Part shown: positions 8,299 through 15,830 of the stretch, piece after piece | Position numbering within the stretch: position 1 is the stretch's first letter | How the letters are laid out: every line of letters starts with the position of its first letter | DNA from: Acidobacteria bacterium UBA823 | GTDB lineage: Bacteria; Acidobacteriota; Vicinamibacteria; Vicinamibacterales; UBA823 | Direction: 5' to 3' | DNA: 25,081 nt | NCBI GenBank assembly: GCA_002296225.1 | Contig: DBHR01000074.1 | Span: 8,364-33,444, forward strand | Notes under the pieces: model-generated | The model's database searches: none | What the model was told of the DNA's origin: nothing | What the model saw: the letters and a program-made list of their open reading frames with translations, nothing else | Translations under genes and position numbers: made by a program

Positions 8299-9327
8299 TT
8301 ACACGGATTTCGCCCACGTTTGCTGACCTGCTGCTTGAGCGTCGTGTTGCGCTTTGAAGAACTCTTCGTACCACGCCACCGTCTCCTTCAGTCCATCCTC
8401 AAGCCGATAGCGGGGTTTCCAGCCCAAGTCAGCACCGGCCTTGCTTGCGTCAAGAAACTGGTCTGGAATTTCGTTCGTGGCTTCGTTCAGGATCACGGGT
8501 TTGAGATCGGCGCGCCCCATCAGGCCGGTGATGATGTCGACCAGTTCCAGTACGCGTAGCGGTTGCCCATGACTGAAATTATAGCCTTCGCCGCCCGCCT
8601 GCCCCTCCAATAGTCGCTCTGCGAGCAGTACGTATGCGCTCACGGCCTCCTTGATATAAAGGTAGTCACGCCGGAGCGCCCCGTCACTTCGCACGATGGG
8701 GCGCTGGCCGTCGAGTAACGAACGGATCGTGCCTGGCACGATCCGGTTGAAATTAAGATCACCGCCGCCGTAGAAGTTTCCGCATCGCGTGACAGCAACC
8801 GGAAGGTGATACGTGTGCCAGTACATCTGCGCAATAAGATCGGCGCAGCTCTTCGACGCATCGTAGGGATGCCGGCCGATGAGCGGCGCATCCTCACGAT
8901 ATGGAAGCTGTGCCTGGGCCCCGTAGGCCTTGTCACTCGAAGCGACGACGACGGCACGAATACCCTTTCGATGGCGAGCCGCTTCCAGCACATTCCAACT
9001 GCCCTGAATGTTTGCCCTGAAGGTCGACAGCGGGTTCTCATTCGCGATGCCGACGATAGTCTGCGCGCCGAGATGGAAGACAACTTCGATTTCGTATTCG
9101 TTGAGCGAACGTTCGACGAGAGGATAGTCCTCCAGCGCGCCGTGTACAATCCTGATGTCCCGGTCGAGACCAAGGCGGTAGAAGTTCGACTGGGGCCCGT
9201 GATCACGGATGAGCCCGACGACATCGGCTTGTTGCTCAACCAGCCACCGCGTGAGCCACGCTCCCAGGAGGCCAGTGCAGCCAGTGACAAAGACACGACG
9301 ACGACGCCACGCTTCGGCTGGCTTCAC
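8299..9327 (-). CDS. rfbG: CDP-glucose 4,6-dehydratase
   Basis: The product converts CDP-glucose to CDP-4-keto-6-deoxyglucose in the cytoplasm. With the GTG start at 9327 it is 342 aa and begins VKPAEAWRRRRVFVTGCTG. This matches the short lead usually seen before the Rossmann loop in this family. TGCTGLLG is the NAD site, SSDKAYG precedes the catalytic YDASK pair, and GNFYGGGDLNFNRIVPGTIR is diagnostic of CDP-glucose dehydratases. A GTG at 9363 would add 12 residues and overlap rfbF by 34 bp, but the later start has the better ribosome-binding site. It follows rfbF directly, giving the usual rfbF-rfbG pair. An RfbH-type 3-dehydratase is not visible, so the sugar is probably not a 3,6-dideoxyhexose. 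Confidence 0.95.
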   Translation of the reverse strand: MKPAEAWRRRRVFVTGCTGLLGAWLTRWLVEQQADVVGLIRDHGPQSNFYRLGLDRDIRIVHGALEDYPLVERSLNEYEIEVVFHLGAQTIVGIANENPLSTFRANIQGSWNVLEAARHRKGIRAVVVASSDKAYGAQAQLPYREDAPLIGRHPYDASKSCADLIAQMYWHTYHLPVAVTRCGNFYGGGDLNFNRIVPGTIRSLLDGQRPIVRSDGALRRDYLYIKEAVSAYVLLAERLLEGQAGGEGYNFSHGQPLRVLELVDIITGLMGRADLKPVILNEATNEIPDQFLDASKAGADLGWKPRYRLEDGLKETVAWYEEFFKAQHDAQAAGQQTWAKSV

Positions 9328-9329
9328 GT

Positions 9330-10121
9330 CTAGATACTCCAAGGGGCCTGGCCGCTCGCCCACAACTCGTTCAAGATCTTGACCTCACGATACGTGTCCA
9401 TCGGCTGCCAGAAACCCCCGTGCTGGTAAACCATTAACTGCCCGTCGCTCGCCAGTCGCTTCAGCGGTTCCTGCTCTAGAATTTCGTCGTCCCGAGCCCG
9501 CAGATAGCGGTCGAGGAATTCGCGCTGGAATACTAGGAAACCCCCGTTGATGAGCCCATCGCTCACTTGTGGTTTCTCGTTGAACTCGTGCACGCAACCG
9601 TCAGCGCTGGCGCGCATTTCACCGAAGCGCCCAGGTGGACGCACGCCTGTAATCGTACCGATTTTTCCGTGGGCCCGGTGAAAGGCTAGCAGCGCAGTAA
9701 TGTTCACGTCGCCTAGACCATCGCCATAAGTCACAAAAAAGCAGTCGGTCTTGACGTAGCGTTGCCCCGCGAGTCGAATCCGAGCACCTGTCTGACTGTG
9801 CTCGCCTGTCTCGACCAGGGTCACCCGCCAATCCTCTTCGATCGGATGATTGTGATACTCGATACGCTCCGGATCTCGCAGAGCGACGGTGAAGTCAGCA
9901 CTGTGGGTCTTGTAATTCAGAAAGTAGTTCTTGATGACGTGGCCCTTATATCCGAGACACACGATGAACTCTTTCAGGCCGTGTGCCGCGTACGTTTTCA
10001 TGATGTGCCACAGGATCGGGCGGTCGCCGATCATCACCATGGGTTTCGGTTTGACGTCACTTTCCTCGTGGAGCCTGGTCCCTAAACCACCACAGAGGAT
10101 CATCACCGGGGGATTTTCCAT
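9330..10121 (-). CDS. rfbF: Glucose-1-phosphate cytidylyltransferase
   Basis: The product makes CDP-glucose from CTP and glucose 1-phosphate. From ATG at 10121 it is 263 aa and starts MENPPVMILCGGLGTRL, the nucleotide-binding loop. SDVKPKPMVMIGDRPILWHIM then follows, with the substrate Lys in KPKPM (residues 24-28). YGDGLGDVN, GFLVFQREFLDRY and GGFWQPMDTYRE match the family, which is close to 257 aa long. The open frame extends to 10184, but those extra 21 residues overlap the upstream methyltransferase and are unlike the family. The chosen start leaves 4 bp after that gene's stop. Its product feeds the rfbG enzyme next door. Confidence 0.95.
   Translation of the reverse strand: MENPPVMILCGGLGTRLHEESDVKPKPMVMIGDRPILWHIMKTYAAHGLKEFIVCLGYKGHVIKNYFLNYKTHSADFTVALRDPERIEYHNHPIEEDWRVTLVETGEHSQTGARIRLAGQRYVKTDCFFVTYGDGLGDVNITALLAFHRAHGKIGTITGVRPPGRFGEMRASADGCVHEFNEKPQVSDGLINGGFLVFQREFLDRYLRARDDEILEQEPLKRLASDGQLMVYQHGGFWQPMDTYREVKILNELWASGQAPWSI
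9337..9340 (-). promoter_or_regulatory. Ribosome-binding site deciding the rfbG start
   Basis: GGAG on the minus strand lies 9 nt before GTG at 9327, within the last codons of rfbF. The alternative GTG at 9363 has no comparable site. Confidence 0.6.
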
Positions 10122-10125
10122 AGGG

Positions 10126-11217
10126 TTACGACCGGGTGGAGATATGGGCCTGTTTAACTCGCTCACCATACGCCCGCCACCCAAACAGACCCGTTGGTGA
10201 GACGAGAGTCCGACCGAGATCGCTGCGTTTCAACCATGCATCAAGGTCTTTGTCATTGTAGTAGAAACGGATTGGCGCCGCGAGGCGGTCGAACCAATCG
10301 GCCCACGCGACCTGGAACGGATAATTGCCGTAGACCTTCAATCGCGGAACCGTTAAACGGCGCACGACAGGGCCAATGCCTGGCAAGCCCGACAGAACCC
10401 GGTGCGGGACGACGAACCCGCCCCAGTCCACCGCAGCGGCAACCCACGACAGCGCCATTTGCACTCGCGGAGAAAGTCGTGTCGTGAACATCCGAGCGCC
10501 TTCGAGTAGTGCGTTCACAACGCGGCGCTTCTTGCTATACACCCAGATGAACACTACGCCTTCCGGTCTTACGACTGAGACTAGTTGCCGAAACCCGGCT
10601 TCAGGATCAGGCAGATGGTGGAGCACCCCAATACTGTAGGCAAAATCGAAGGTCCCTCGTCGAAATGGCATCCGGTACACATCCGCCTGTACCAAGTGAA
10701 CGTTCGAGAGATTGCGCGTGTTCTCGTAGGTCACGTCGATCGCCGAACTGATATCAATGCCAACCATCTCGGCACCAAACTGTGCCGCGTTTGCGATATG
10801 CCTCCCGAACCCACAGCCAACATCAAGCCCGCGCTTGCCCGGGAAGAATGACGGCTTGATCGGATGGATGTATTCGAGAAAATTCTCGCGAAAGTCGACC
10901 ACCATCGTCGAAAATGCTGTCCACTGGTAACCGAAACTCTCGCGAGTCCGGCGAAGGGCCTCCCCTGAGGGGTGGTTGTCGACGCGTACAGGACGCGCAT
11001 TAGGTATTAGATCGGCATACTTCTCCGCAAAAGCTGAAAAGAGAACAAACGCGTCTTCCACCACCCGTGGAATGCCGCCCACGATCGGATAACAGCAACC
11101 GCAGTCGCACGAGAGCAACCCCTCCGTCGTCTCATCGCCTACACACGCCAGCGGCGTATGAGAGAACGGCTTCGAACACGCCGGACAAACGAGCCACTCA
11201 AGTAGGCGTAGCTTCAT
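10126..11217 (-). CDS. SAM-dependent methyltransferase with N-terminal Trm112-like zinc ribbon
   Basis: The 363-aa protein starts with a short zinc-ribbon region (CPAC near residue 11-14 and CDCGCCYPIVGGIPR near 37-51), as in Trm112/YbaR-like domains fused to methyltransferases. A class I methyltransferase core follows: GLDVGCGFGRH (about 130-140), VGIDIS, then SIGVLHHLPDPEAGFRQL. The ATG at 11217 has AGGTGG about 6 nt upstream and is preferred over GTG at 11226. In this setting it probably methylates a sugar or a glycan hydroxyl, but the acceptor cannot be deduced. It lies 26 bp after the regulator stop and 4 bp before rfbF. Confidence 0.88.
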   Translation of the reverse strand: MKLRLLEWLVCPACSKPFSHTPLACVGDETTEGLLSCDCGCCYPIVGGIPRVVEDAFVLFSAFAEKYADLIPNARPVRVDNHPSGEALRRTRESFGYQWTAFSTMVVDFRENFLEYIHPIKPSFFPGKRGLDVGCGFGRHIANAAQFGAEMVGIDISSAIDVTYENTRNLSNVHLVQADVYRMPFRRGTFDFAYSIGVLHHLPDPEAGFRQLVSVVRPEGVVFIWVYSKKRRVVNALLEGARMFTTRLSPRVQMALSWVAAAVDWGGFVVPHRVLSGLPGIGPVVRRLTVPRLKVYGNYPFQVAWADWFDRLAAPIRFYYNDKDLDAWLKRSDLGRTLVSPTGLFGWRAYGERVKQAHISTRS

Positions 11218-11252
11218 ATCACCCACCTAGGCATGGCCCATAAGGCCCAACC

Positions 11253-11843
11253 TCAGTCAATGCCATTCTGAAACATCACGATCTTTTCGCGCGGCACATC
11301 GTAACTGAGCAGCCTCTTGACCCTCGCATCTGGCTGCTCCAGTGTCGCAACGATAATGAGGTCGTAGCTGATGGTGCGCTGTTCACGGACATCCTGCACC
11401 GGCATACCCAAAAACGTGGCCGTGCCTGCGTCGTCAACGACCGCTACAAGTTCCATGCCCAATTCGGTTAGTGACAGGTATGCCAGTTCAGCCGCTTCGC
11501 CAGTGCCGTAGATAGCAACGCGCCTCCGCTCACCTGCCGCAAACGGTCTCAGGACCGCTCGCAATTGTCGTCGCACTTGACCATACAAGTACAGTGAGTA
11601 ATCCATGAACTCATATGTAAGCCGCGTTTTCTCAGCAATGCCAGTCGGGGTTAGCATGTATAGAATCCGGTTGGGCTGAAAATTGACGCACTTGACGTAG
11701 CCCTTCCGGACCAATCGCTTCACGTACAGATTAGCCAGACCCAAGGCGATTCCCAGCTTGGTTGATAAACCGCGCTGGGTAATTCGCGAATTCTCAGCAA
11801 TGGCCTCGAGTGCCTGAAGGTCGCGTCGCGCCTCAGGATCCAC
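11253..11843 (-). CDS. Winged-helix regulator fused to a Rossmann-like domain, polysaccharide-locus type
   Basis: With GTG at 11843 the protein is 196 aa. Residues about 4-70 form a winged helix: LQALEAIAENSRITQRGLST, then LGIALGLANLYVKRLVRKGYVK as recognition region, then a wing ending LTPTGIAEKTRL. This resembles the MarR-like regulators found in exopolysaccharide clusters. After a linker, residues about 108-190 look like a small nucleotide-binding Rossmann domain (VAIYGTGEAAELAYLSLTEL, VAVVDD, YDLIIVATLEQ). The C-terminal domains of sugar C-methyltransferases and PglD-type proteins look similar. It could sense a nucleotide or sugar nucleotide and control the cluster; that is inference. A GTG at 11855 is possible but has a poorer ribosome site. 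Confidence 0.8.
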   Translation of the reverse strand: MDPEARRDLQALEAIAENSRITQRGLSTKLGIALGLANLYVKRLVRKGYVKCVNFQPNRILYMLTPTGIAEKTRLTYEFMDYSLYLYGQVRRQLRAVLRPFAAGERRRVAIYGTGEAAELAYLSLTELGMELVAVVDDAGTATFLGMPVQDVREQRTISYDLIIVATLEQPDARVKRLLSYDVPREKIVMFQNGID

Positions 11844-11848
11844 GATGA

Positions 11849-11853
11849 CCTCC
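11849..11853 (-). promoter_or_regulatory. Ribosome-binding site deciding the regulator start
   Basis: GGAGG on the minus strand, 5 nt before GTG at 11843. It overlaps the alternative upstream GTG at 11855, which itself has no purine-rich site before it. Confidence 0.55.
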
Positions 11854-11855
11854 AC

Positions 11856-12209
11856 CCAAGCAGCGCTCTGTATTCTCGTTCATAAGGATCGCGGGAGGCT
11901 CGTGGCCGGGGTCAGGTAGGCAGATGCGGGAGCGAATTGCGAGACACAGCATCAGGCAATCGTGGGCTTCTCTCAAGGCGATGCATCCTCGAGAGCCGGA
12001 TGTCGTCACTATGATTTGCACCATTCCTCAATGAAATCGAAGACTGCCAATCACCCCGTGACGGGTGCGCGAAACAACGAGTGAATTCTTGTCAGCGGGG
12101 AGGGAAATCACTATTTCCCGCGGCGAGCCCAGGCCCAGACTGAGACCTCTCGGAACGAGTGCTGGCAACGAAACGAGCCGCACTGCTACGCCCGATTGCC
12201 GTCAGTGCC
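11856..12209. other. Intergenic region of 354 bp upstream of the regulator
   Basis: This is the longest non-coding stretch in the window, between the C-methyltransferase stop and the regulator start. A 63-codon minus-strand frame overlaps it but has no family resemblance and runs into the regulator. It holds a perfect dyad at 12102-12119 and a bulged small hairpin at about 12051-12066 (CACCCCG/CGGGTG). I see no convincing -35/-10 pair, but the length and dyads make it a good candidate for a promoter and operator region. Confidence 0.5.
12102..12119. promoter_or_regulatory. Perfect 7-bp inverted repeat, candidate operator
   Basis: GGGAAAT-CACT-ATTTCCC. No T-run follows on either strand, so it is unlikely to be an intrinsic terminator. 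It lies about 90 bp after the C-methyltransferase stop and about 250 bp before the winged-helix regulator, whose own product is the obvious candidate binder (inference). Confidence 0.4.
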
Positions 12210-13451
12210 TCAGGTGACCCTAGGCTCAGGTATGGGAATGATGAACCGACCACCAGCGTCCGTGTAATCGCGCTGTTGCCGCCGAATTTCCTCTTCGATG
12301 TTCCACGCCAGGATGAACGCAAAGTCGGGTTGGCGCTCACGCAGCGTCGACACCGGAAGTACTGGCAGGTGCGTTCCAGGGGTATAGTGACCAACCTTCA
12401 AGGGATTTTGATCAACCGTGTAAGACACTAACTCGGTATCAATACCGCAGTAGTTGAGTAAAGTGTTCCCTTTCGCCGGCGCACCATAGCCCGCAACGAC
12501 TTTTCCGTCGGACCTGAACGTTTCCAATAAGCTGCGGACCGCCTGCCGATTCACAGCAACGTCAGTCGCAAACTGTTCATATCGGCTCATGTTTTCCAGG
12601 CCCGCCTCGATTTCCGCCGTAGAGTAGTCAACGACGGCAGGTGCATGATTCCCTAGGCCCTCTTGTCTTCCCAGATACACCCGCACCGACCCTCCATGAA
12701 GTGGCACGTGCTCAAATCGCCGGATGCACAGACCGACGCGGGCGCATAAACGCATCAAGGTCGTGATAGAGAAATAGCACAAATGCTCATGATAAATCGT
12801 GTCGTACTCCAGACGATCCAGGAGATCTCGAAGATAGGGAACTTCGATGACAATCAATCCATCGGGTCCTAGAACATGCTTACACCCTTCAAGAAAGTCC
12901 GCCGTGTTGTCCACGTGGGCTAAGACGTTGTTCGCAATGACCACCTGGGCTGGGCCGTACGTCTCCCGTACCTCGCGACCGGTGATTGAATTGAAGAATC
13001 GAGTGAGTGTCTTGATTCCTTGCGATCGAGCTAGGTCTGAAATGTTTTTGGCAGGTTCAATGCCCAGCGTCCTTATTCCGAACGGCTCGAAGCATTTCAA
13101 AAGGCTCCCGTCATTACTCGCCACTTCCACAACCAAATCTCCGGATTGTAGTTTAAGTAGATCAACGATGGTCTTAGCGTAGGTGCGGTTATGCGCCGCC
13201 ACTGTCTCCGAAGTGCCTGTGACATAAATGTAATGGCTAAACAGTGTTTCCGGGTCGATCAGGTCTAACAGTTGCACCAGTGAACACCCCTCGCACCGGT
13301 AGACATCAAGAGGGTAGAACTGCTCACCCGTAAATTCATCAGGTGAACGCAGGAAAGCATTGGCGAGTGGAGTCGGGCCCAAGGAAAGGAACCTGGTGAG
13401 CTTAGTACCGTCGCAGACTCGGCACATTTGCCGCTTAGAGTGACCAGTCAT
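12210..13451 (-). CDS. Sugar C-methyltransferase, TylCIII/NovU/TcaB9 type
   Basis: The 413-aa protein has the three-part layout of SAM-dependent NDP-sugar C-methyltransferases. The N-terminal zinc domain has Cys10/Cys13 and Cys53/Cys56. The SAM-binding core contains VEVASNDGSLL (108-118) and IEPAKNI. The C-terminal Rossmann-like domain starts near YGAPAKGNTLLNYCG (322-336). His179, Tyr220, Glu222 and His223 (YHEH) align by spacing with the active-site set known in TcaB9. The enzyme adds a methyl group to carbon, usually C3, of a 4-keto-6-deoxy sugar nucleotide. Gmd is immediately upstream and RfbF/RfbG are downstream, so the acceptor may be GDP-4-keto-6-deoxymannose or the CDP-glucose analogue. 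It is full length. Confidence 0.93.
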   Translation of the reverse strand: MTGHSKRQMCRVCDGTKLTRFLSLGPTPLANAFLRSPDEFTGEQFYPLDVYRCEGCSLVQLLDLIDPETLFSHYIYVTGTSETVAAHNRTYAKTIVDLLKLQSGDLVVEVASNDGSLLKCFEPFGIRTLGIEPAKNISDLARSQGIKTLTRFFNSITGREVRETYGPAQVVIANNVLAHVDNTADFLEGCKHVLGPDGLIVIEVPYLRDLLDRLEYDTIYHEHLCYFSITTLMRLCARVGLCIRRFEHVPLHGGSVRVYLGRQEGLGNHAPAVVDYSTAEIEAGLENMSRYEQFATDVAVNRQAVRSLLETFRSDGKVVAGYGAPAKGNTLLNYCGIDTELVSYTVDQNPLKVGHYTPGTHLPVLPVSTLRERQPDFAFILAWNIEEEIRRQQRDYTDAGGRFIIPIPEPRVT

Positions 13452-13476
13452 GTGTTGGTGCCTGAAATACGGTCGA

Positions 13477-13686
13477 TTAGCCGCTCGAACTGCGCCGAAG
13501 AGGAATGCACCTCAACAGCACCCGAACGGTCTCGGGCCACGGGCAGCGTTGTTCCGTGAACCGTTCGCCCGTAAAGACATTGGATACAGCAATCTTCGGA
13601 GTGTCCACCAGCACATTCGCCCCACGCTGATGGATGATACCGACGCGGCGAATGAACGAGTTGTCAACCGAGAGAAGGATGGCCAA
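13477..13686 (-). CDS. Unrecognised short reading frame between gmd and the C-methyltransferase
   Basis: A 69-codon frame with TTG start fills most of the 240-bp gap between two pathway genes, starting 5 bp after the gmd stop. Its codon choice looks coding-like (many C/G-ending codons), but I recognise no domain. It could be a small protein, the eroded remnant of a longer gene, or chance. No ribosome site is evident. No alternative frame in the gap gives a recognisable product. Confidence 0.25.
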   Translation of the reverse strand: MAILLSVDNSFIRRVGIIHQRGANVLVDTPKIAVSNVFTGERFTEQRCPWPETVRVLLRCIPLRRSSSG

Positions 13687-13691
13687 TAACG

Positions 13692-14660
13692 TCAGGTCTT
13701 TCGTTTCGTCCGCTCAATATCGGCATCGACCATCAGATCAATTAACTGTTCGAAACCTACAGTCGGCACCCAGTTCAGTTCCCGCCGGGCTTTCGACGAA
13801 TCTCCGGTCAAGTGGTCGACTTCCGCCGGACGAAGAAGCGCCTTGTCCACACGGACCCACTCTTCCCACTCGAGCCCTACGTGTGCGAATGCAACGCGCA
13901 CCAGGTCCTTGACCGATCGACTCACCCCTGTGGCGATGACGTAATCGTCCGCGTGATCTCTCTGCAACATCGCCCACATCGCCCTGACGTAGTCACCCGC
14001 AAAGCCCCAATCTCGGCGCGCATCGAGGTTCCCAAGCGACAGTGAATCGGTGAGACCACACTTGATCCTGGCAACACCATCGCTCACCTTGCGCGTGACG
14101 AATTCGAGGCCACGTCGCGGCGACTCATGGTTGAAAAGAATCCCAGAGACCGCGAATAAATCGTAACTTTCACGATAATTCACGGTGATGTGATGTCCAA
14201 ACACCTTGGCAACACCGTAGGGGCTCCGGGGATAGAACGGCGTCGCCTCGGTCTGGGGCACTTCGCGTACTTTCCCAAACATTTCGCTGGACGAGGCCTG
14301 ATAGAAACGAATTGAGGTATCAACCTCGCGGATTGCGTCGAGTATGCGCGTTACACCTAGTGCATTGAATTCACCCGTCAGCATCGGCTGGTCCCACGAT
14401 GCAGGCACAAACGACATGGCCGCCAGGTTGTAAAACTCGTGCGGGTGCACCTCCTCAATTACACGAATCATCGAAAGTTGATCAAGAAGGTCCGCGTGCC
14501 GTAGCTGCACACGGTCGAGAAGGTGTTCGATGCGCCACAGATTCGGTGTGCTGGCGTGACGAACCATGCCGATAACTTCGTAGCCCTTCTCAAGCAGCAA
14601 CTCGGCTAGGTAGGACCCATCTTGGCCGGTAATTCCGGTGATAACGGCTCGTTTCGACAT
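13692..14660 (-). CDS. gmd: GDP-mannose 4,6-dehydratase
   Basis: The product converts GDP-mannose to GDP-4-keto-6-deoxymannose in the cytoplasm, the entry to fucose, rhamnose, perosamine and C-methylated 6-deoxy sugars. The 322-aa protein opens with ITGITGQDGSYLAELLLEKGYEVIG (NADP loop G9/G12/G15). It carries SSSEMFG at 123-129 and the Tyr148/Lys152 pair in SPYGVAK. NHESPRRGLEFVTRK, LGNLDARRDWGFAGDYVRAMW and PAEVDHLTGDSSKA are diagnostic. It is shorter than the E. coli enzyme but all motifs are present. No GDP-fucose synthase or standard GDP-rhamnose reductase is seen nearby. The C-methyltransferase downstream may take its product. Confidence 0.95.
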   Translation of the reverse strand: MSKRAVITGITGQDGSYLAELLLEKGYEVIGMVRHASTPNLWRIEHLLDRVQLRHADLLDQLSMIRVIEEVHPHEFYNLAAMSFVPASWDQPMLTGEFNALGVTRILDAIREVDTSIRFYQASSSEMFGKVREVPQTEATPFYPRSPYGVAKVFGHHITVNYRESYDLFAVSGILFNHESPRRGLEFVTRKVSDGVARIKCGLTDSLSLGNLDARRDWGFAGDYVRAMWAMLQRDHADDYVIATGVSRSVKDLVRVAFAHVGLEWEEWVRVDKALLRPAEVDHLTGDSSKARRELNWVPTVGFEQLIDLMVDADIERTKRKT

Positions 14661-14749
14661 AGGGAAAGACGCTGATTGCTCTAGATTCTCTCAGATGCTG
14701 TGGTCATCACGTAAAACGGTATTGACTCTACTCATATTTGGTATCGAAC

Positions 14750-15736
14750 TCAGATTCCAATCAAGTCAATAACGTAACGGGCAGCCGGAACAAGAGCTCG
14801 GCGGCAATCCACCGTCAGACCAGCCGACTCCAGTAGCCTCAGAACCCTTACGGTCGTTGGGCGAGACGACGACTGCAACAGGCGACGGCACGCGCTGGAC
14901 TCCACGTCATCAGAAGCCACAAGCCACCCCCACAACAGGCCTTGATTGTGTCCCCGATTCACCAGACGCCTGAGCCGACCCAGAAACGCCGAGTCATCGG
15001 GATGGCGCGCGGCGTACTCCGCGCAGTAATCATGCAGCACCTGGGTCCGGAGGGGAATGCTTCGACTGAAAACCATGCTCGAAGAATTCTTTCCGTGCGC
15101 CCGCCACGAAAAGAGCGTGTCGGCCAACACGGCAACGTCCCACCGTTCGGCGATCCGCATCAGAATCGTGAAATCGCCCCAGTGAATCGGGCAACGCTCA
15201 TCAAAGCCACACGCCTTAACCACATCTCGCCGGAACACGAGTGCAGGCGTTGCAAGTTCCGACCTTCCCCTTCGGATCAGACGCTCGATGAAATATCTCC
15301 CACCCCACGTTCCAGTCTTCGCGATCCACCGCCGGCGGATGGTAAGCCGTCCTTCACCATCGATCACGTTCCAGTTACAACTGGCGAACGCCGCGCATGG
15401 ATTGGCCTCAAGCGCAGCAATGTGTTCATCCAGGAAACTAGGGTCGTAGTTGTCGTCATCGTGAAAAAAGACGACGTATTCACCAGCGGCGGCGCGGATA
15501 CCGCGGTTAAAGTTGGCAAACATGGACACGCGCTCGTCGACCCTCAGAATACGAACGTTCGAACTTGTCAACGCGAACTCAGCCAACACCGATTGGGCTT
15601 CAGACCCGCTCGCATTATCCAGAACGATCACTTCGTAGTTCTCGTACGTTTGCTCACGGAGCGAGTGCAGAGCGCTACTTAGGTATTCCAATCGACCGAT
15701 AGTGGGGACGCAAATGGATACGAGAGGAGAGTTCAC
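14750..15736 (-). CDS. Family 2 glycosyltransferase
   Basis: From GTG at 15736 the protein is 328 aa and starts VNSPLVSICVPTIGRLEYL, the first GT-A strand. VIVLDNASGS follows at 37-46, and FFHDDDNYDPSFLDEH holds the metal-binding DDD at 93-95. FDERCPIHWGDFTILMRIA is the acceptor-side motif common in GT2 enzymes. The frame is open to 16039, but that extra stretch overlaps the upstream SDR gene, is rich in Arg/Ser/Thr and resembles no glycosyltransferase. A GTG at 15751 is also possible. The C-terminal 80 residues are helical and unassigned. It probably adds one sugar of the repeat unit on the cytoplasmic side. Confidence 0.88.
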   Translation of the reverse strand: MNSPLVSICVPTIGRLEYLSSALHSLREQTYENYEVIVLDNASGSEAQSVLAEFALTSSNVRILRVDERVSMFANFNRGIRAAAGEYVVFFHDDDNYDPSFLDEHIAALEANPCAAFASCNWNVIDGEGRLTIRRRWIAKTGTWGGRYFIERLIRRGRSELATPALVFRRDVVKACGFDERCPIHWGDFTILMRIAERWDVAVLADTLFSWRAHGKNSSSMVFSRSIPLRTQVLHDYCAEYAARHPDDSAFLGRLRRLVNRGHNQGLLWGWLVASDDVESSACRRLLQSSSRPTTVRVLRLLESAGLTVDCRRALVPAARYVIDLIGI

Positions 15737-15830
15737 GGCAGTTCTTAGCACCTTGAGGTGTCGGAATCGATTAGCGACCGAAGGCGGTTTGCCAATTCGC
15801 CGCACAAAACAACTGCCTGCTGCGCCCGCC

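Noticed and set aside
11833..12024. Short minus-strand frame before the regulator
   Set aside because: It overlaps the regulator start, has no ribosome site and shows no family resemblance.
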